A stretch of 45,594 nucleotides of DNA from Deltaproteobacteria bacterium (GCA_024276465.1 JAJRXD010000179.1:1-45594); one strand, 5' to 3'; shown: positions 15,309 through 24,971, counted from the stretch's first letter. Translations and numbers: made by a program. The notes: generated from the sequence alone by a model not told the origin.

Positions 15309-17786
15309 GTGAATACTAAAACTAACAACATTTGCTTTGGCACAGGGTTTTTCCTTCTTTCAGTTTCTGTTCTTCTTCTGGAACTGGCACAGGCCAGGGT
15401 ATTTTCCGTTATGCTCTGGCACCATCTTTCCTACATGGTGATAACAATAGCCCTTCTTGGCTTTGGGTGTGCAGGGACCCTTGTTTGTGTCTGCTGGCGC
15501 AGGGTTTCCAGAAATCCTCAAAAAACAATAATGCTCTGCTGCTGCCTTTTTTCTCTTCTAACCATAATCAGCCTGGCCATTGTGACGCGTCTTCCCATGG
15601 GTACCCTGCAGTTCAGTCTTTTCAACCTGTCAATTATTTTTCTTTACTATCTTCTCTTCTTCCTGCCTTATCTTGCTGCAGGATGTGCAGTGTCCCTGGT
15701 GCTGTCCACAGCTGTTAAGCGTGTAAACATCCTTTACTGTATTAACATGATCGGGTCAGGGGCAGGTTGTCTTCTCATGATTGTTCTTATTTCTCCTCTT
15801 GGAGGAGAGGCTACAATTATGGCAAGCGCCCTGCTTTCATCTTTTGCCGCTCTGCTCTTTGCAGTCAGGGAGACTTGGAAAACAAGGTCTTTTTTGATTA
15901 TCTGTTCAATTATCCTTACAGGGCTTACCTGTTTTGCCCCCCGGATTTTCCCTGTCAACCCAGCTCCGTTCAAGGCCCTTTCTGTTTATCTTAACAATAA
16001 GCAGCAGTTTCCGGGTTTTAAGGTGGAATTTTCAAAGTGGAACCCCATATCCCGAATTGATGTGGTTTCAGCGGACAGTACAACAGGGCAGACACATGTT
16101 CTGGAGTTACACAGCAGGAACAAGAACCTTCTGGTTGATGGGGATGCCTATACAGCCATAGAGAACCACCCTAATGTGAATTATTCTGTTGAGGGCAGGC
16201 CTGCATTTCATATGTACACAATACCATATCTGATAAAGAAAAACCCTGAAGTTCTGATTGTCGGGCTGGGAGGTGGAAATGATGTTTTTGCTGCTCAGCT
16301 CATGGGCGCAGCAAAGATAACAGGATGTGAAATAAACAGGATTACAACTGATCTTATTAAAAACAGGTATTCAGGTTTTGTAGGGGATATTTATAAAAAG
16401 GAAAACACCAGAATCTATACTGCTGAAGGAAGGAGTTTTATCAGGAGATCAGAGGATAAATATGACCTTATTCAGATGACTGCTGTTGACACGTGGGCAG
16501 GGCTTTCTTCAGGTGCTTATGTGCTGTCTGAAAACTATCTGTATACAGTGGATGCTTTTTCCGATTATCTTGATCATCTAAAGGATGATGGGATGCTGTG
16601 TATAATAAGGCTGCTGTTTTCCCCTCCCCGCGAGGTTCTTCGTCTTGTGAGCACTGCAGCCCAGGCTTTGCAGCAGAAAGGAATCTCTGATCCTGCAGAC
16701 CATATTGCTGTTGTTTCAGTTGTCGGCGGAGGACTGGCAGCAGTTCTTGTTAAAAAGTCTCCTTTTTCAGAACAGGAGATAGATACACTGGTGCATGACA
16801 GGTACTATGATTCCGGAGCAATGGTTGTTTTTGCGCATGGAAGAAGTGTTGAAGACCTGAACCCACAGCTTGAAAGAGAAGCGCTTTCCGGTCTTAAAGA
16901 GCAGGCCCGCCCTTTTTATGATCTTTTGCGTTTATGGTCAGAAGGCAGCAGACAGAGTTTTTACAAATCCTATCTTTTTGATGTCAAACCTGTTACTGAC
17001 AACAGCCCGTTTTTCTTTGAATTCTACAGGTGGAAGAATTTTTTTCGTGATATTGGAGGATCAGGCTTTGGTGGATGGGGTGGTGATACTACCCGTCCTG
17101 TTGCACTGCTTATTTTAGGGGCATCAACTCTGCAGGCTGTGCTGCTTTCTCTGCTTTTTATTCTTGGCCCGCTTGTACTGTTTAAAAGGCGAAAGGTTGT
17201 ATTCAGTGGAAAAATGAACTTTATTTCATATTTTTTATGCCTTGGCCTTGGCTATATGATTCTTGAAATAGTTCTCATGCAAAAGTTTGTACTTTTTATG
17301 GGACACCCCATCTATTCCATCTCAGTTGTGCTTTCCTCTTTTCTTATTTTCTCGGGCCTTGGAAGCCTTGCTGCCGGAAGTTTGAAGTGGGATGAAAAAA
17401 AGACAGTGTTTATATCCATTGCGGTTATCCTTGTTTACGGCACAGGGCTTGTTTTTGGATTGCAGAAAATTATTACTGTATTTCTTGGCTGCGAGCTTTT
17501 TGTCAGAGCTGCTATAGCCTGTTTTTTACTGTTTCCACTGGCTTTCTGCATGGGAATGCCCTTTCCGTCAGGATTAAAGGCCGGGGCCAGAGTTAGTGCT
17601 GAGCTTGTTCCATGGGCAATAGGCATAAATGCATGCGCATCTGTTACCGCATCAATTCTTATTATAGTAATGGCCATGGGCATGGGTTTTAATGCGGCAA
17701 TGGTGGCCGGGCTTGCTGTTTATGCTGTGGGGCTTCTTTGTTTTAAATTTATAAAATTTCCAGAAGCAAATTGTGGCAGAGTCTGA
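15309..17786 (+). CDS. polytopic membrane protein with spermidine-synthase-like domain
   Basis: 825 residues from the GTG at 15309, which has AAGGA just upstream; the frame is open back to a TTG at 15273, also possible. Order: an N-terminal block of membrane helices, a central Rossmann domain starting VLIVGLGGGNDVFAA with CEIN at the next strand, DLIQMTAVDTW and YVLSENYLYTVDAF as in polyamine aminopropyltransferases, then a C-terminal block of helices including GLGYMILEIVLMQKF. Such multi-domain proteins are annotated as spermidine synthase-like; the C-terminal membrane motif is shared by the family. Whether it transfers an aminopropyl group is unknown. An isolated gene bounded by hairpins on both sides. 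Confidence 0.82.
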   Translation: MNTKTNNICFGTGFFLLSVSVLLLELAQARVFSVMLWHHLSYMVITIALLGFGCAGTLVCVCWRRVSRNPQKTIMLCCCLFSLLTIISLAIVTRLPMGTLQFSLFNLSIIFLYYLLFFLPYLAAGCAVSLVLSTAVKRVNILYCINMIGSGAGCLLMIVLISPLGGEATIMASALLSSFAALLFAVRETWKTRSFLIICSIILTGLTCFAPRIFPVNPAPFKALSVYLNNKQQFPGFKVEFSKWNPISRIDVVSADSTTGQTHVLELHSRNKNLLVDGDAYTAIENHPNVNYSVEGRPAFHMYTIPYLIKKNPEVLIVGLGGGNDVFAAQLMGAAKITGCEINRITTDLIKNRYSGFVGDIYKKENTRIYTAEGRSFIRRSEDKYDLIQMTAVDTWAGLSSGAYVLSENYLYTVDAFSDYLDHLKDDGMLCIIRLLFSPPREVLRLVSTAAQALQQKGISDPADHIAVVSVVGGGLAAVLVKKSPFSEQEIDTLVHDRYYDSGAMVVFAHGRSVEDLNPQLEREALSGLKEQARPFYDLLRLWSEGSRQSFYKSYLFDVKPVTDNSPFFFEFYRWKNFFRDIGGSGFGGWGGDTTRPVALLILGASTLQAVLLSLLFILGPLVLFKRRKVVFSGKMNFISYFLCLGLGYMILEIVLMQKFVLFMGHPIYSISVVLSSFLIFSGLGSLAAGSLKWDEKKTVFISIAVILVYGTGLVFGLQKIITVFLGCELFVRAAIACFLLFPLAFCMGMPFPSGLKAGARVSAELVPWAIGINACASVTASILIIVMAMGMGFNAAMVAGLAVYAVGLLCFKFIKFPEANCGRV

Positions 17787-17788
17787 GC

Positions 17789-17836
17789 TTAACCACGGAA
17801 TTTGCAGTAAGCTTCTGCTATCGAAATCCGGGTTAA
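17789..17836. terminator. imperfect hairpin between convergent genes
   Basis: TTAACC (17789-17794) pairs with GGTTAA (17831-17836), with a partly paired CGGA(A)TTT/AAATCCG extension and an inner GCAG/CTGC stem. It overlaps the stop codon of the minus-strand gene and could act in both directions. Confidence 0.35.
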
Positions 17837-18165
17837 ATTATCCACCTAAGTACAGAATCAATTATTGTAATCAGGAAAGCTGCAATTAAAGTAGATCCAA
17901 AGCTGTCTATTTCAAAATCTTCTATCAGTTTATCTGTAATTAACAGCAAAATGGCATTTATAACAAATTTAAACAGGCCAAATGTAATAATGATGAAAGG
18001 CAGGGTCAGGAAAAAAAGAAGCCAGCCAGCCAGGAAATTTATTACACTGTAAACAAGGGCAACAACTATTGCGGTCCAGAAGTTTTTAATGTGAATGGAC
18101 GGCATTATTTTAGCAACAATAAAGATTGCCAGGCTTAATAATGATATGTTTAAAATAATTGACAT
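17833..18165 (-). CDS. YvlD/phage-holin-4-like small membrane protein
   Basis: 110 residues from the ATG at 18165, four hydrophobic helices, with the family pattern: ITFGLFKFVINAILLLITDKL after a helix pair, then an acidic stretch and a final helix ending SVLRWII. This is the four-helix superfamily labelled phage holin 4 / YvlD, which is mostly chromosomal and not linked to lysis; function unknown. The frame runs upstream to a GTG at 18225 but the extension adds nothing family-like. It lies 127 bases downstream of serA on the same strand, so read-through is possible. Confidence 0.8.
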   Translation of the reverse strand: MSIILNISLLSLAIFIVAKIMPSIHIKNFWTAIVVALVYSVINFLAGWLLFFLTLPFIIITFGLFKFVINAILLLITDKLIEDFEIDSFGSTLIAAFLITIIDSVLRWII

Positions 18166-18292
18166 GATTGAAAAATAAAATAAAAAAACATATTGATTAA
18201 ACAGAAGACGGAAGGAGATCCTCACCGCCTGTTTAATGTTTTAGCATAGAGCCTGCTCCCTGTTCTTTTCCTATGTCCAGCAGATCAGCATT

Positions 18293-19498
18293 TTATAAGT
18301 TTTTTGCGGCAACGTGAATAACATCCGGTAAAGATGCTATCGCCCCTACAATATCGCCTGAAATTTCATTTTCAGTGAATATGTTGGTATATGCACTGTT
18401 TTTTCCTGAAAACTCCCTGTTTTCCAGCTGGCCAACATTAATGTTCTGTTTTTTCAGGATATCCAGAATACTGGAAAGAACACCCACCTTGTCGAAATGC
18501 CTGATGGAAAGAGAGGGTATTAGCTGAACATTTTTCTCAAGGTTAACACAATTGCTTATTATTCCTTTTTCAAAATCAGAAATCAAATTAACAACTGTTT
18601 TTGCGATGGCCAGCTGAGCCTGTTCAGTAGAAGCCCCTATATGATGAGTTCCATACACATTGGGATGCTGCGATAACGGGGTTGAGATATTATCTTTTCC
18701 CTTAGTCGGCTCATTATTAAAAACATCCAGGCCAGCCCTGATATTTTTCTCATCCATTGCTGCTATCAGGGCTTCATCATCAACAATATCTCCCCGGGAA
18801 GTGTTGATAATTATTGAATCAGGCTGCAGTTGAGATAAAAACTTTTTATTGATAAGTCCCCTGGTTGCCTGTGTTGAAGGAACATGGAAAGAGATTACAT
18901 CACATTTTTGAGCAAGTTCGTTAAGGCCGCTGCAAAATGTAACCTTTAATTTTTCCAACTCTTTAAGGGTTTCTTCTGTTCGTCCTGATTTTTCAATGAC
19001 AAAGATATTCATCCCGAAGGCATGAGCTCTTTTTGCAAAAGCCATCCCGATTTTTCCAAGCCCTACAATTCCTGCGTTTCGGCCAAAGATGCCCCGGGTC
19101 TTTGAAAATCTCTTTTTGTCCCAGGTTCCGCTGCGCATTTCAATAACATTATCAGGAATATTTCTGTCAATGGAAAGTAAAAGTCCAAAGGCAAGCTCTG
19201 CAACTGCCAGCGCATTTTTCCCTGGTGTGTTGCAGACAAATATCCCTTTTGCTGCTGCTGCGTTTACGTTAATTGTATTTGTGCCTGCACCGGCTCTGAT
19301 GACTAAACCGAGGTTTTTTGCAGCATTAAAAGTATTCTCTGTTACTTTTGTGCTTCTTACGACTAAAACCTCATTATCCTCAACAGCAGCGGGTAAATCT
19401 TCAGCACTTAAACCGGGATTGCTGGTAACCCTGTGGCCAAGCTCTTCTAACTGTTTTAAAAAATGTTCCGGAAATTTGTCAGCAAATAACAATTTCAT
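18293..19498 (-). CDS. serA: D-3-phosphoglycerate dehydrogenase
   Basis: Catalyses the first step of serine synthesis: 3-phosphoglycerate plus NAD+ to 3-phosphohydroxypyruvate. The 401-residue protein has RAGAGTNTIN near the substrate site, the NAD loop VGLGKIG, NTSRGDIVDDEAL with the catalytic Arg, DVFNNEP with the Glu and GTHHIGAST with the His. A single C-terminal ACT-like domain (about the last 70 residues) suggests allosteric control by serine or a related amino acid. AGGAG with 9-base spacing supports the ATG at 19498 over an in-frame ATG seven codons upstream. serC lies 2.6 kb upstream on the same strand. Confidence 0.93.
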   Translation of the reverse strand: MKLLFADKFPEHFLKQLEELGHRVTSNPGLSAEDLPAAVEDNEVLVVRSTKVTENTFNAAKNLGLVIRAGAGTNTINVNAAAAKGIFVCNTPGKNALAVAELAFGLLLSIDRNIPDNVIEMRSGTWDKKRFSKTRGIFGRNAGIVGLGKIGMAFAKRAHAFGMNIFVIEKSGRTEETLKELEKLKVTFCSGLNELAQKCDVISFHVPSTQATRGLINKKFLSQLQPDSIIINTSRGDIVDDEALIAAMDEKNIRAGLDVFNNEPTKGKDNISTPLSQHPNVYGTHHIGASTEQAQLAIAKTVVNLISDFEKGIISNCVNLEKNVQLIPSLSIRHFDKVGVLSSILDILKKQNINVGQLENREFSGKNSAYTNIFTENEISGDIVGAIASLPDVIHVAAKNL

Positions 19499-19650
19499 TT
19501 CTGTTTTCTCCTTTTGCAAAAAATCCGGCAGGTTTTTTTGTGATGCAGTCCTGCTTTTAACGGGACCGCAAATTATGATATTTATAAATACATATATGGG
19601 GGGATGATTGTCAAGAAATTAGATTTGCAATTCATTGCAGCGTATATTTT

Positions 19651-19679
19651 TTGACAAACAGAGACATATATATTATAAT
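19651..19679 (+). promoter_or_regulatory. consensus sigma-70 promoter for the cysteine synthase gene
   Basis: TTGACA (19651-19656), an exact 17-base spacer and TATAAT (19674-19679): a perfect match to the housekeeping consensus. GGAGG at 19715-19719 sits 5 bases before the ATG at 19725. These are the strongest expression signals in the window. Confidence 0.85.
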
Positions 19680-19724
19680 ACTTTTTTCAACTACCATAAT
19701 TTAATATCTAAATTGGAGGGTTAA

Positions 19725-20690
19725 ATGTCTGTTGGAAATACACCGCTGGTTGAAGTTGATGGAATTTACGCAAAATTAGAGTGCACTAATCCCACAGGAA
19801 GCATAAAGGACAGGATTGCAAAGTACATTCTGGATGAAAGTGAAAAAAAAGAGCTTCTCAGATCAGGGATGACCATAGTGGAGGCAACAAGCGGTAACAC
19901 AGGCATTGCACTGAGTTATTATGCTGCCCAGAAAGGATATAAAGTTGTTATTGTCATGCCTGAAAACATGACAGAGGAACGAAAGCAGATAATCAGGGAT
20001 CTGGGAGCTGAACTTGTTTTGTGCTCCGCAGGTGATTTTTTGGAAGCAGCAACAATACGGGACAAAATGACAGAAGATCCGCAGAATTTCAATCCGGACC
20101 AGTTCTCAAACCCGTTGAATGTGGAATGCCATTACAAGACAACCGGCCAGGAGATTTTAAAGCAGATCAAACAGTTCACACCCCTGGCCATTGATGCTTT
20201 TGTTGTTGGCGTTGGGACCTGAGGCACATTAATAGGTGTGGCAAAAGCCCTGAAAGAAGTCAACCCCGATGTTTTTATTGCAGCTGTTGAGCCCTCTGAG
20301 TCAGCTGTTATGAGCGGAGGAGAACCAGGGACACATGGGATATTCGGTATTGGGGATGGTTTTATTCCAGCTATTGCCAGTGATGGCAAGGGTGGAATAC
20401 ATGAAGTGATTGATGAGGTTGTTTGTATTCCCAGTGCTGATGCCAAAGATGCTGCCCAGTATATAGAGGAAGAATACGGCTACTGTGTCGGCATATCATC
20501 AGGAGCCCACTTTCTTGCAGCAAAAAAACTGCAGAACAGATTTAAGACTGTTGTTACTGTTTTTTCAGACGGGTTTTCAAAGTATGCTTCTCACGGACTG
20601 AAACATTGCAAAACCGGTGAGTGCAAGCATGAGGATATTGAGAAAAACATCTTTGAGCTTCATAAAACCATAAAAGCCAACCAGGCTTGA
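19725..20690 (+). pseudogene. cysteine synthase family, interrupted by one in-frame TGA
   Basis: Read through codon 166, this is a 321-residue PLP-dependent cysteine synthase: GNTPLV at the start, NPTGSIKDR with the PLP lysine Lys28, EATSGNTGIAL, then GVGT-TGA-GTLIGVAKAL, VEPSES, GIGDGFIP, GISSGAHF and a C-terminal VFSDGFSKY. The TGA (20220-20222) falls in the phosphate-binding loop where the family has Gly, sometimes Ser, so one base change from GGA or TCA explains it. The frame on both sides is otherwise intact and the promoter and ribosome site are excellent. A nonsense mutation, a sequence error or recoding are all possible; I see no convincing SECIS hairpin. It would make cysteine from O-acetylserine; the serine genes on both sides fit. 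Confidence 0.8.
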
Positions 20691-20760
20691 GAATCGTTCA
20701 ATAAATTACTGCGTAAACGGAATTCTGGGCAAATTCTGGGGACACAATACTTAACTCAAA
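20691..20760. repeat. repeat remnants between convergent genes
   Basis: GAATCGTTCAAT near 20693 matches the right end of family A elements. It is followed by a tandem AATTCTGGG (20721-20729 and 20732-20740) and GGGGACACAATACTTAA, a string I recall from repeats in related bacteria, though I cannot verify that here. Confidence 0.3.
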
Positions 20761-20766
20761 TCTGTT

Positions 20767-22110
20767 TCAGGGGATAATTTTTCTGCATTCAATATAAAAG
20801 CGTTTTTCATCTGCCTCGCCCATTGAAAAAGTTTTTCTTGGCAGAGCTCCGTCAAGAACAACAGTTTTGAACAGATCCTGCTTGGACATTGCCGGAAGAC
20901 AAAATCCGATATTGCCCGGCTTTGAGCCCAGGCAGACCGTAACATCTTCTCCATGTATGTAGTCAATTTTTGATTCAGGTCTGTCTTTCAGGTATTCATC
21001 AAGAAACAGCTGCAGGGTGCCAGCCTCAATGTTAAGAGCAGGATTTCTAACAGTTATTATGCCGGTCCTGTTTTCTGTAACAAAAGAGATAAGATGATCG
21101 CTGTCCTGTTTTGGAAGGTTAAGCTTTTTCTGCAGGCCATCACCTGTTTCAAAGATGCTGTAAGAAAATTCAGAACCCTGAGCTTTGTAAAATATTGCCA
21201 TCTGTTGAAACATCTGCTCTGCATTTACGTTAAATATAACCCTGTGAATCGGTTCAAACTGCAAACCTTCATCATGCACATTTACAAGCTCTACCAGGGC
21301 AAAACGTGCAGGATGATTCATTACAGCCTGCCTGTCAGCAGCTTTCTCCTTAATGTTCTCCCAGAGTGCTTTTGCTGTGGCAAGAGAGTGGTTGCCGTCA
21401 CCCATTGCATATAAGAGGACACCCCTGTCAGATGTTCCGTGCTTTTTGTTGAAAGTTTCCTGGTCCGCAAGTTTTGATAGACGGGCTGCTATGCCGGCTA
21501 TTATCTCTTCCCTGTCAATCATGCAGGCTTTTATATGGCCGCTGTTCATCATCAGATCAAAATCATACAGTATTTCAAGATCCATTTTAAACAAAGGCTC
21601 TATGACAGTTTGTTCAGGATCATCAATTAAGACCATTATGTGCGGAAGCTCTATGGACGAATTTTCCCGTATTTTCATCCTTGGGGGCAGCCTGTCAAGA
21701 ATAGTTCCCTCAGTTGCCCGGATAAGTGTCTGTGAACCAGTGTTGTAATCATATTTTTCAAGATCAAGGGCAACTATCAGGCCCTTCCTTGACTCAGCAT
21801 GTGAGGTTTTGCGGTCAACAAGAATAAAACCGGGCTTCAGGGTTACAAGGACACCATCCTGAAGATATTTCCTCATGTTTTCGTGTATGGATTGAATGAT
21901 CTGCGCCCTGTTGTCTGCTTCAAGATAGACCTCAGGATAAATCAGGTTCAGTGTTGAAGGAGATTCCCCTGCAATCTCTTTAACCTTCTCCCAGTATTCA
22001 GGTTGGGATGTGTACTGGTCACAGGCAATCACAGCCCATTTTGCAAGATCAACACCTTTGCCAGGAAACAGAACAGTTGGAACTTCCAATCCTATATTAT
22101 TAAATCTCAT
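20767..22110 (-). CDS. DUF1015 family protein, serC-linked
   Basis: 447 residues from the ATG at 22110, five bases after the serC stop; an upstream ATG at 22134 would overlap serC by 20 bases. The family (COG4198/DUF1015) is recognised from IYPEVYL near the N-terminus, TLIRATEGTILDRLPPRMKIR, and the most conserved block MGDGNHSLATAKALWE, which resembles the DGHHR motif of the ParB/sulfiredoxin-like fold. DUF1015 genes are often found beside serA and serC. No serB phosphatase is in the window, so a role at the phosphoserine/serine step is a reasonable guess but not shown by sequence. Translationally linked to serC. Confidence 0.85.
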   Translation of the reverse strand: MRFNNIGLEVPTVLFPGKGVDLAKWAVIACDQYTSQPEYWEKVKEIAGESPSTLNLIYPEVYLEADNRAQIIQSIHENMRKYLQDGVLVTLKPGFILVDRKTSHAESRKGLIVALDLEKYDYNTGSQTLIRATEGTILDRLPPRMKIRENSSIELPHIMVLIDDPEQTVIEPLFKMDLEILYDFDLMMNSGHIKACMIDREEIIAGIAARLSKLADQETFNKKHGTSDRGVLLYAMGDGNHSLATAKALWENIKEKAADRQAVMNHPARFALVELVNVHDEGLQFEPIHRVIFNVNAEQMFQQMAIFYKAQGSEFSYSIFETGDGLQKKLNLPKQDSDHLISFVTENRTGIITVRNPALNIEAGTLQLFLDEYLKDRPESKIDYIHGEDVTVCLGSKPGNIGFCLPAMSKQDLFKTVVLDGALPRKTFSMGEADEKRFYIECRKIIP

Positions 22111-22114
22111 TTTT

Positions 22115-23200
22115 TTATCCGTTTTTATCAGCAAACTCTTTCATAAAATCTGCTAAAGCTTTTACTCCTTCAGGGGGCATTGCATTATATATTGATGCAC
22201 GACAGCCACCCACACTCCTGTGGCCCTTTAGTCCGATCATTCCTTCTGAGGCAGCCTGCTCAATAAAGTTTTTATCCAAATCCTCACTGGGTAAAGTAAA
22301 AACTACATTCATTGTAGATCTGCAGTTCTCAGAAACAGGGCATTTGTAAAAGCCACTGCTTTGTTCAATAGCTCCATAAATTACAGATGTTTTCTCTGCA
22401 GTTCTCTGTTCAATGCCCTGCATGCCACCACCCTGCTTTACCCATTTTAACACCAGGTTAATGCAGTAAATGGGAAATACCGGTGGGGTGTTGTAGAGGG
22501 AATTCCCGTCAGCATGGGTCTTGTAGCTTAAATAAGCTGTCAGGTTTTTTGAAGCGGTTTCCAGTAGATCCTCGCGTATTATTGCCAGGGCAACACCTGC
22601 AGGGCCAAGATTTTTCTGGGCGCCGGCGTAAATCATTCCAAATTTTTCCATGGGCAGGGCCCTGCTCAAAATATCGCTGGACATGTCTGCAATCAGGGGA
22701 ACATTGCCTGCATCAGGCCACTCTTTCCACTGGACACCCTGGATGGTCTCATTGGAAGTGAGGTGCAGGTAAGCTGCATCAGGGTCAATTTCCAGGCTGG
22801 ATGCAGGGGGCAGGGTGGTATATTTGCCTTCAGCTCCGTCAAATATAACATTAACATTTCCGATTTTTTCTGAATCAGCATATGCTTTTTTTGCCCATGA
22901 GCCGGTAAGGGTGAAGTCACAGCTTTTGCCTGAGTTTAAAAAGTTTAATGGAATCATGGAAAACTGCAGAGTAGCTCCACCGCCAAGGAGCAGAACTTTA
23001 TAGTTGGACGGTAAATCAAGAAGCTCTTTTATCAGGCTGATTGTCTCATTGTGTATCTGATCATATTCTTTGCTGCGGTGGCTTGCTTCAATAAGAGAAA
23101 GCCCCATACCGTGATAATCAACCATTTCTTCCTGTACCTGCTTAAGAACAGGCAGGGGAAGTGTTGAGGGTCCTGCGTTGAAATTATACTTTCTGCTCAT
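22115..23200 (-). CDS. serC: phosphoserine aminotransferase
   Basis: Converts 3-phosphohydroxypyruvate and glutamate to O-phosphoserine. 361 residues, normal length, class V aminotransferase fold. NFNAGPSTLPLPVL opens the protein, LGGGATLQF forms part of the cofactor site, IADMSSDILSR supplies the PLP-binding Asp, and the Schiff-base lysine is Lys196 in YAGAQKNLGPAG. The C-terminal GHRSVGGCRASIYNAMP is typical of SerC. GGGAG seven bases before the ATG supports the start. First gene of a serC-DUF1015 pair. Confidence 0.96.
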   Translation of the reverse strand: MSRKYNFNAGPSTLPLPVLKQVQEEMVDYHGMGLSLIEASHRSKEYDQIHNETISLIKELLDLPSNYKVLLLGGGATLQFSMIPLNFLNSGKSCDFTLTGSWAKKAYADSEKIGNVNVIFDGAEGKYTTLPPASSLEIDPDAAYLHLTSNETIQGVQWKEWPDAGNVPLIADMSSDILSRALPMEKFGMIYAGAQKNLGPAGVALAIIREDLLETASKNLTAYLSYKTHADGNSLYNTPPVFPIYCINLVLKWVKQGGGMQGIEQRTAEKTSVIYGAIEQSSGFYKCPVSENCRSTMNVVFTLPSEDLDKNFIEQAASEGMIGLKGHRSVGGCRASIYNAMPPEGVKALADFMKEFADKNG

Positions 23201-23369
23201 ATTTTTTCTCCCATGCTAATGCTTTAATTATGTCAATAAGTCCTTTGCAAATATAAAAATCAACAAACCAATAATACAGAAGAATGTCACAAAAGTCAAA
23301 AAGCAGGCAGCAAATTAAAAGACTAAAGGTGCAAGGCACAAAAAAACAAAGCAAAGACACCTGGTTGGT

Positions 23370-24971
23370 TTAAGCCGACTTAATTTTGAAAAGAATAAAG
23401 CCCCTGTTTTTAAAAACAATTTTTCCCAGCCCTGTCATGTCTTTCATCAATCTGTCGGATATCCTGAAATCATGGTAATAATTGCGTATCCTGTTTGCAG
23501 GGGCATCTTTCATTCTGCTGCGATTAAGCAGAACGTGTGTTGCAGAATATTTTGCAATGATATTTTTGCGGTCCTGTGTTGCTGTTTTTACGTCATAAAA
23601 CTCTAAAACATCCTGAGTTCGGATGTTATTGTCCCGGACCATGGGGCTGTTATGATACAGCGCAACTATTTTTGCTCCTGTAAAGGCGGGAATCAGCCAT
23701 GATGTGAGAGGGTCAGAAAGCACAATATCACCCGTGTTCAGGAAGTTTCGGACCTGGTTATAGTTGTCAAGAGGATTTTCATACCCGGACACAGCTGGCA
23801 GGGGTGTAAAATTGATCTGGCAGCCTGCCTGCTCAAAGCCAAGCTTTGCTGTCTGGTAAAATATACTGATGCACAGAACAGCTGTAAAAAAAAGAACAGG
23901 GACTGACTTTGCATCCAGTGTGAAAACAGATTTTTTTATTGCTGCAAAGCTCAGTACCCCAAGTGTGCGCAAATACCAGGCCAGAGCAAGATGAAGGAAA
24001 AACATGATGAAAAATATATATCTGTCCAGAAGAAAAATATCCATCTGTCTGCCGAAAAAGTAAATACCGGAACAGGCAATAAAACCTGACACAATAAAGA
24101 GGTGCTTTCTTTTTTTCAGAAGCAGAAGCAAAACAGGAATCCCTAAAAAAGCAGGGCCGATCCTGTATGCATTATTTATGTCGTAGAGATACATTTTAAA
24201 GTCATACCAGGCTGTTGTTGTGCTTTTAGCAACTGCTTCAAGAAAGGGATAATATGGCCACAGCAAAGCCAGCAGGCCTGTGACTGCAAAACCTGCAAAC
24301 AAAAGAGCAGATTGTTTCATTCTGCATTTGCCTTCTGTCAGCACCAGGAGAAACGAACACAAAAGAAAGAAGGAGCCTGTTAAAGGGTGAGTTAAAAATA
24401 TAACTGCTGAACAAAAGAGATAGTACAGATAATATTTTTTCTTTTCCAAACGAAGAAACAGGAGCAGAAAATAGAGGCCTGAAAAGCTTAGGCTGAAAGA
24501 CACGAGAGAGGGATAAAATGCAGTGTAGGCAAAGAAACGAAGGCAGTATTCATTGCTGTAGCCAAAAGGCTTTCCCCAGAGAAACAGCAGACAGACAAGC
24601 ACGTAAAGGGGCATTGTTCTGTCCCTGAAATATTCCATTGACCACAGGTACAGACCAGCTAAAAACAGAATAAATGAGCAGAAAGAAGCGATTTTTACTA
24701 CTGTAAAAAGACTCAAAGGGGTAAATTTTGTTATTGCTGCAAGCAGAAAAATATAAGGGGTATACCTGAGTGTTGGCCTGCTGTCTTCAATCAGAGGATT
24801 TCCCGGTGACAGGAGCTTTAAAGACATCTCTCTGATGCTGGCAACATGCTCGCGATAATCATAAAGCTCTACCAGAGGCCCCTGCCTGCCAGTGAAAGTG
24901 ACAGCTGTGAATATCAGAAAGAGCGCTAAACCTGTCAAAAAATAGTTTTTTTCAACCTGTAATTTGCTCAT
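23370..24971 (-). CDS. polytopic membrane protein, GT-C-like
   Basis: 533 residues with about ten to twelve hydrophobic helices and a soluble C-terminal domain of about 130 residues. A loop after the first helix holds ELYDYREH, the place where GT-C enzymes carry their acidic residues, and the tail has LSDPLTSWLIPAFTG followed by VLLNRSRM, a pattern I associate with uncharacterised GT-C-like proteins. It is the last gene of a minus-strand run of LPS genes, 45 bases after an LPS kinase, so a role in adding or polymerising surface sugars is likely. No specific substrate can be given. Confidence 0.6.
   Translation of the reverse strand: MSKLQVEKNYFLTGLALFLIFTAVTFTGRQGPLVELYDYREHVASIREMSLKLLSPGNPLIEDSRPTLRYTPYIFLLAAITKFTPLSLFTVVKIASFCSFILFLAGLYLWSMEYFRDRTMPLYVLVCLLFLWGKPFGYSNEYCLRFFAYTAFYPSLVSFSLSFSGLYFLLLFLRLEKKKYYLYYLFCSAVIFLTHPLTGSFFLLCSFLLVLTEGKCRMKQSALLFAGFAVTGLLALLWPYYPFLEAVAKSTTTAWYDFKMYLYDINNAYRIGPAFLGIPVLLLLLKKRKHLFIVSGFIACSGIYFFGRQMDIFLLDRYIFFIMFFLHLALAWYLRTLGVLSFAAIKKSVFTLDAKSVPVLFFTAVLCISIFYQTAKLGFEQAGCQINFTPLPAVSGYENPLDNYNQVRNFLNTGDIVLSDPLTSWLIPAFTGAKIVALYHNSPMVRDNNIRTQDVLEFYDVKTATQDRKNIIAKYSATHVLLNRSRMKDAPANRIRNYYHDFRISDRLMKDMTGLGKIVFKNRGFILFKIKSA

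Noticed and set aside
20223-20270. SECIS element after the TGA of the cysteine synthase gene
   Set aside because: Only a weak CACA/TGTG stem two bases or so after TGA is visible; it lacks the expected spacing and loop, and the family residue is Gly/Ser rather than Cys.
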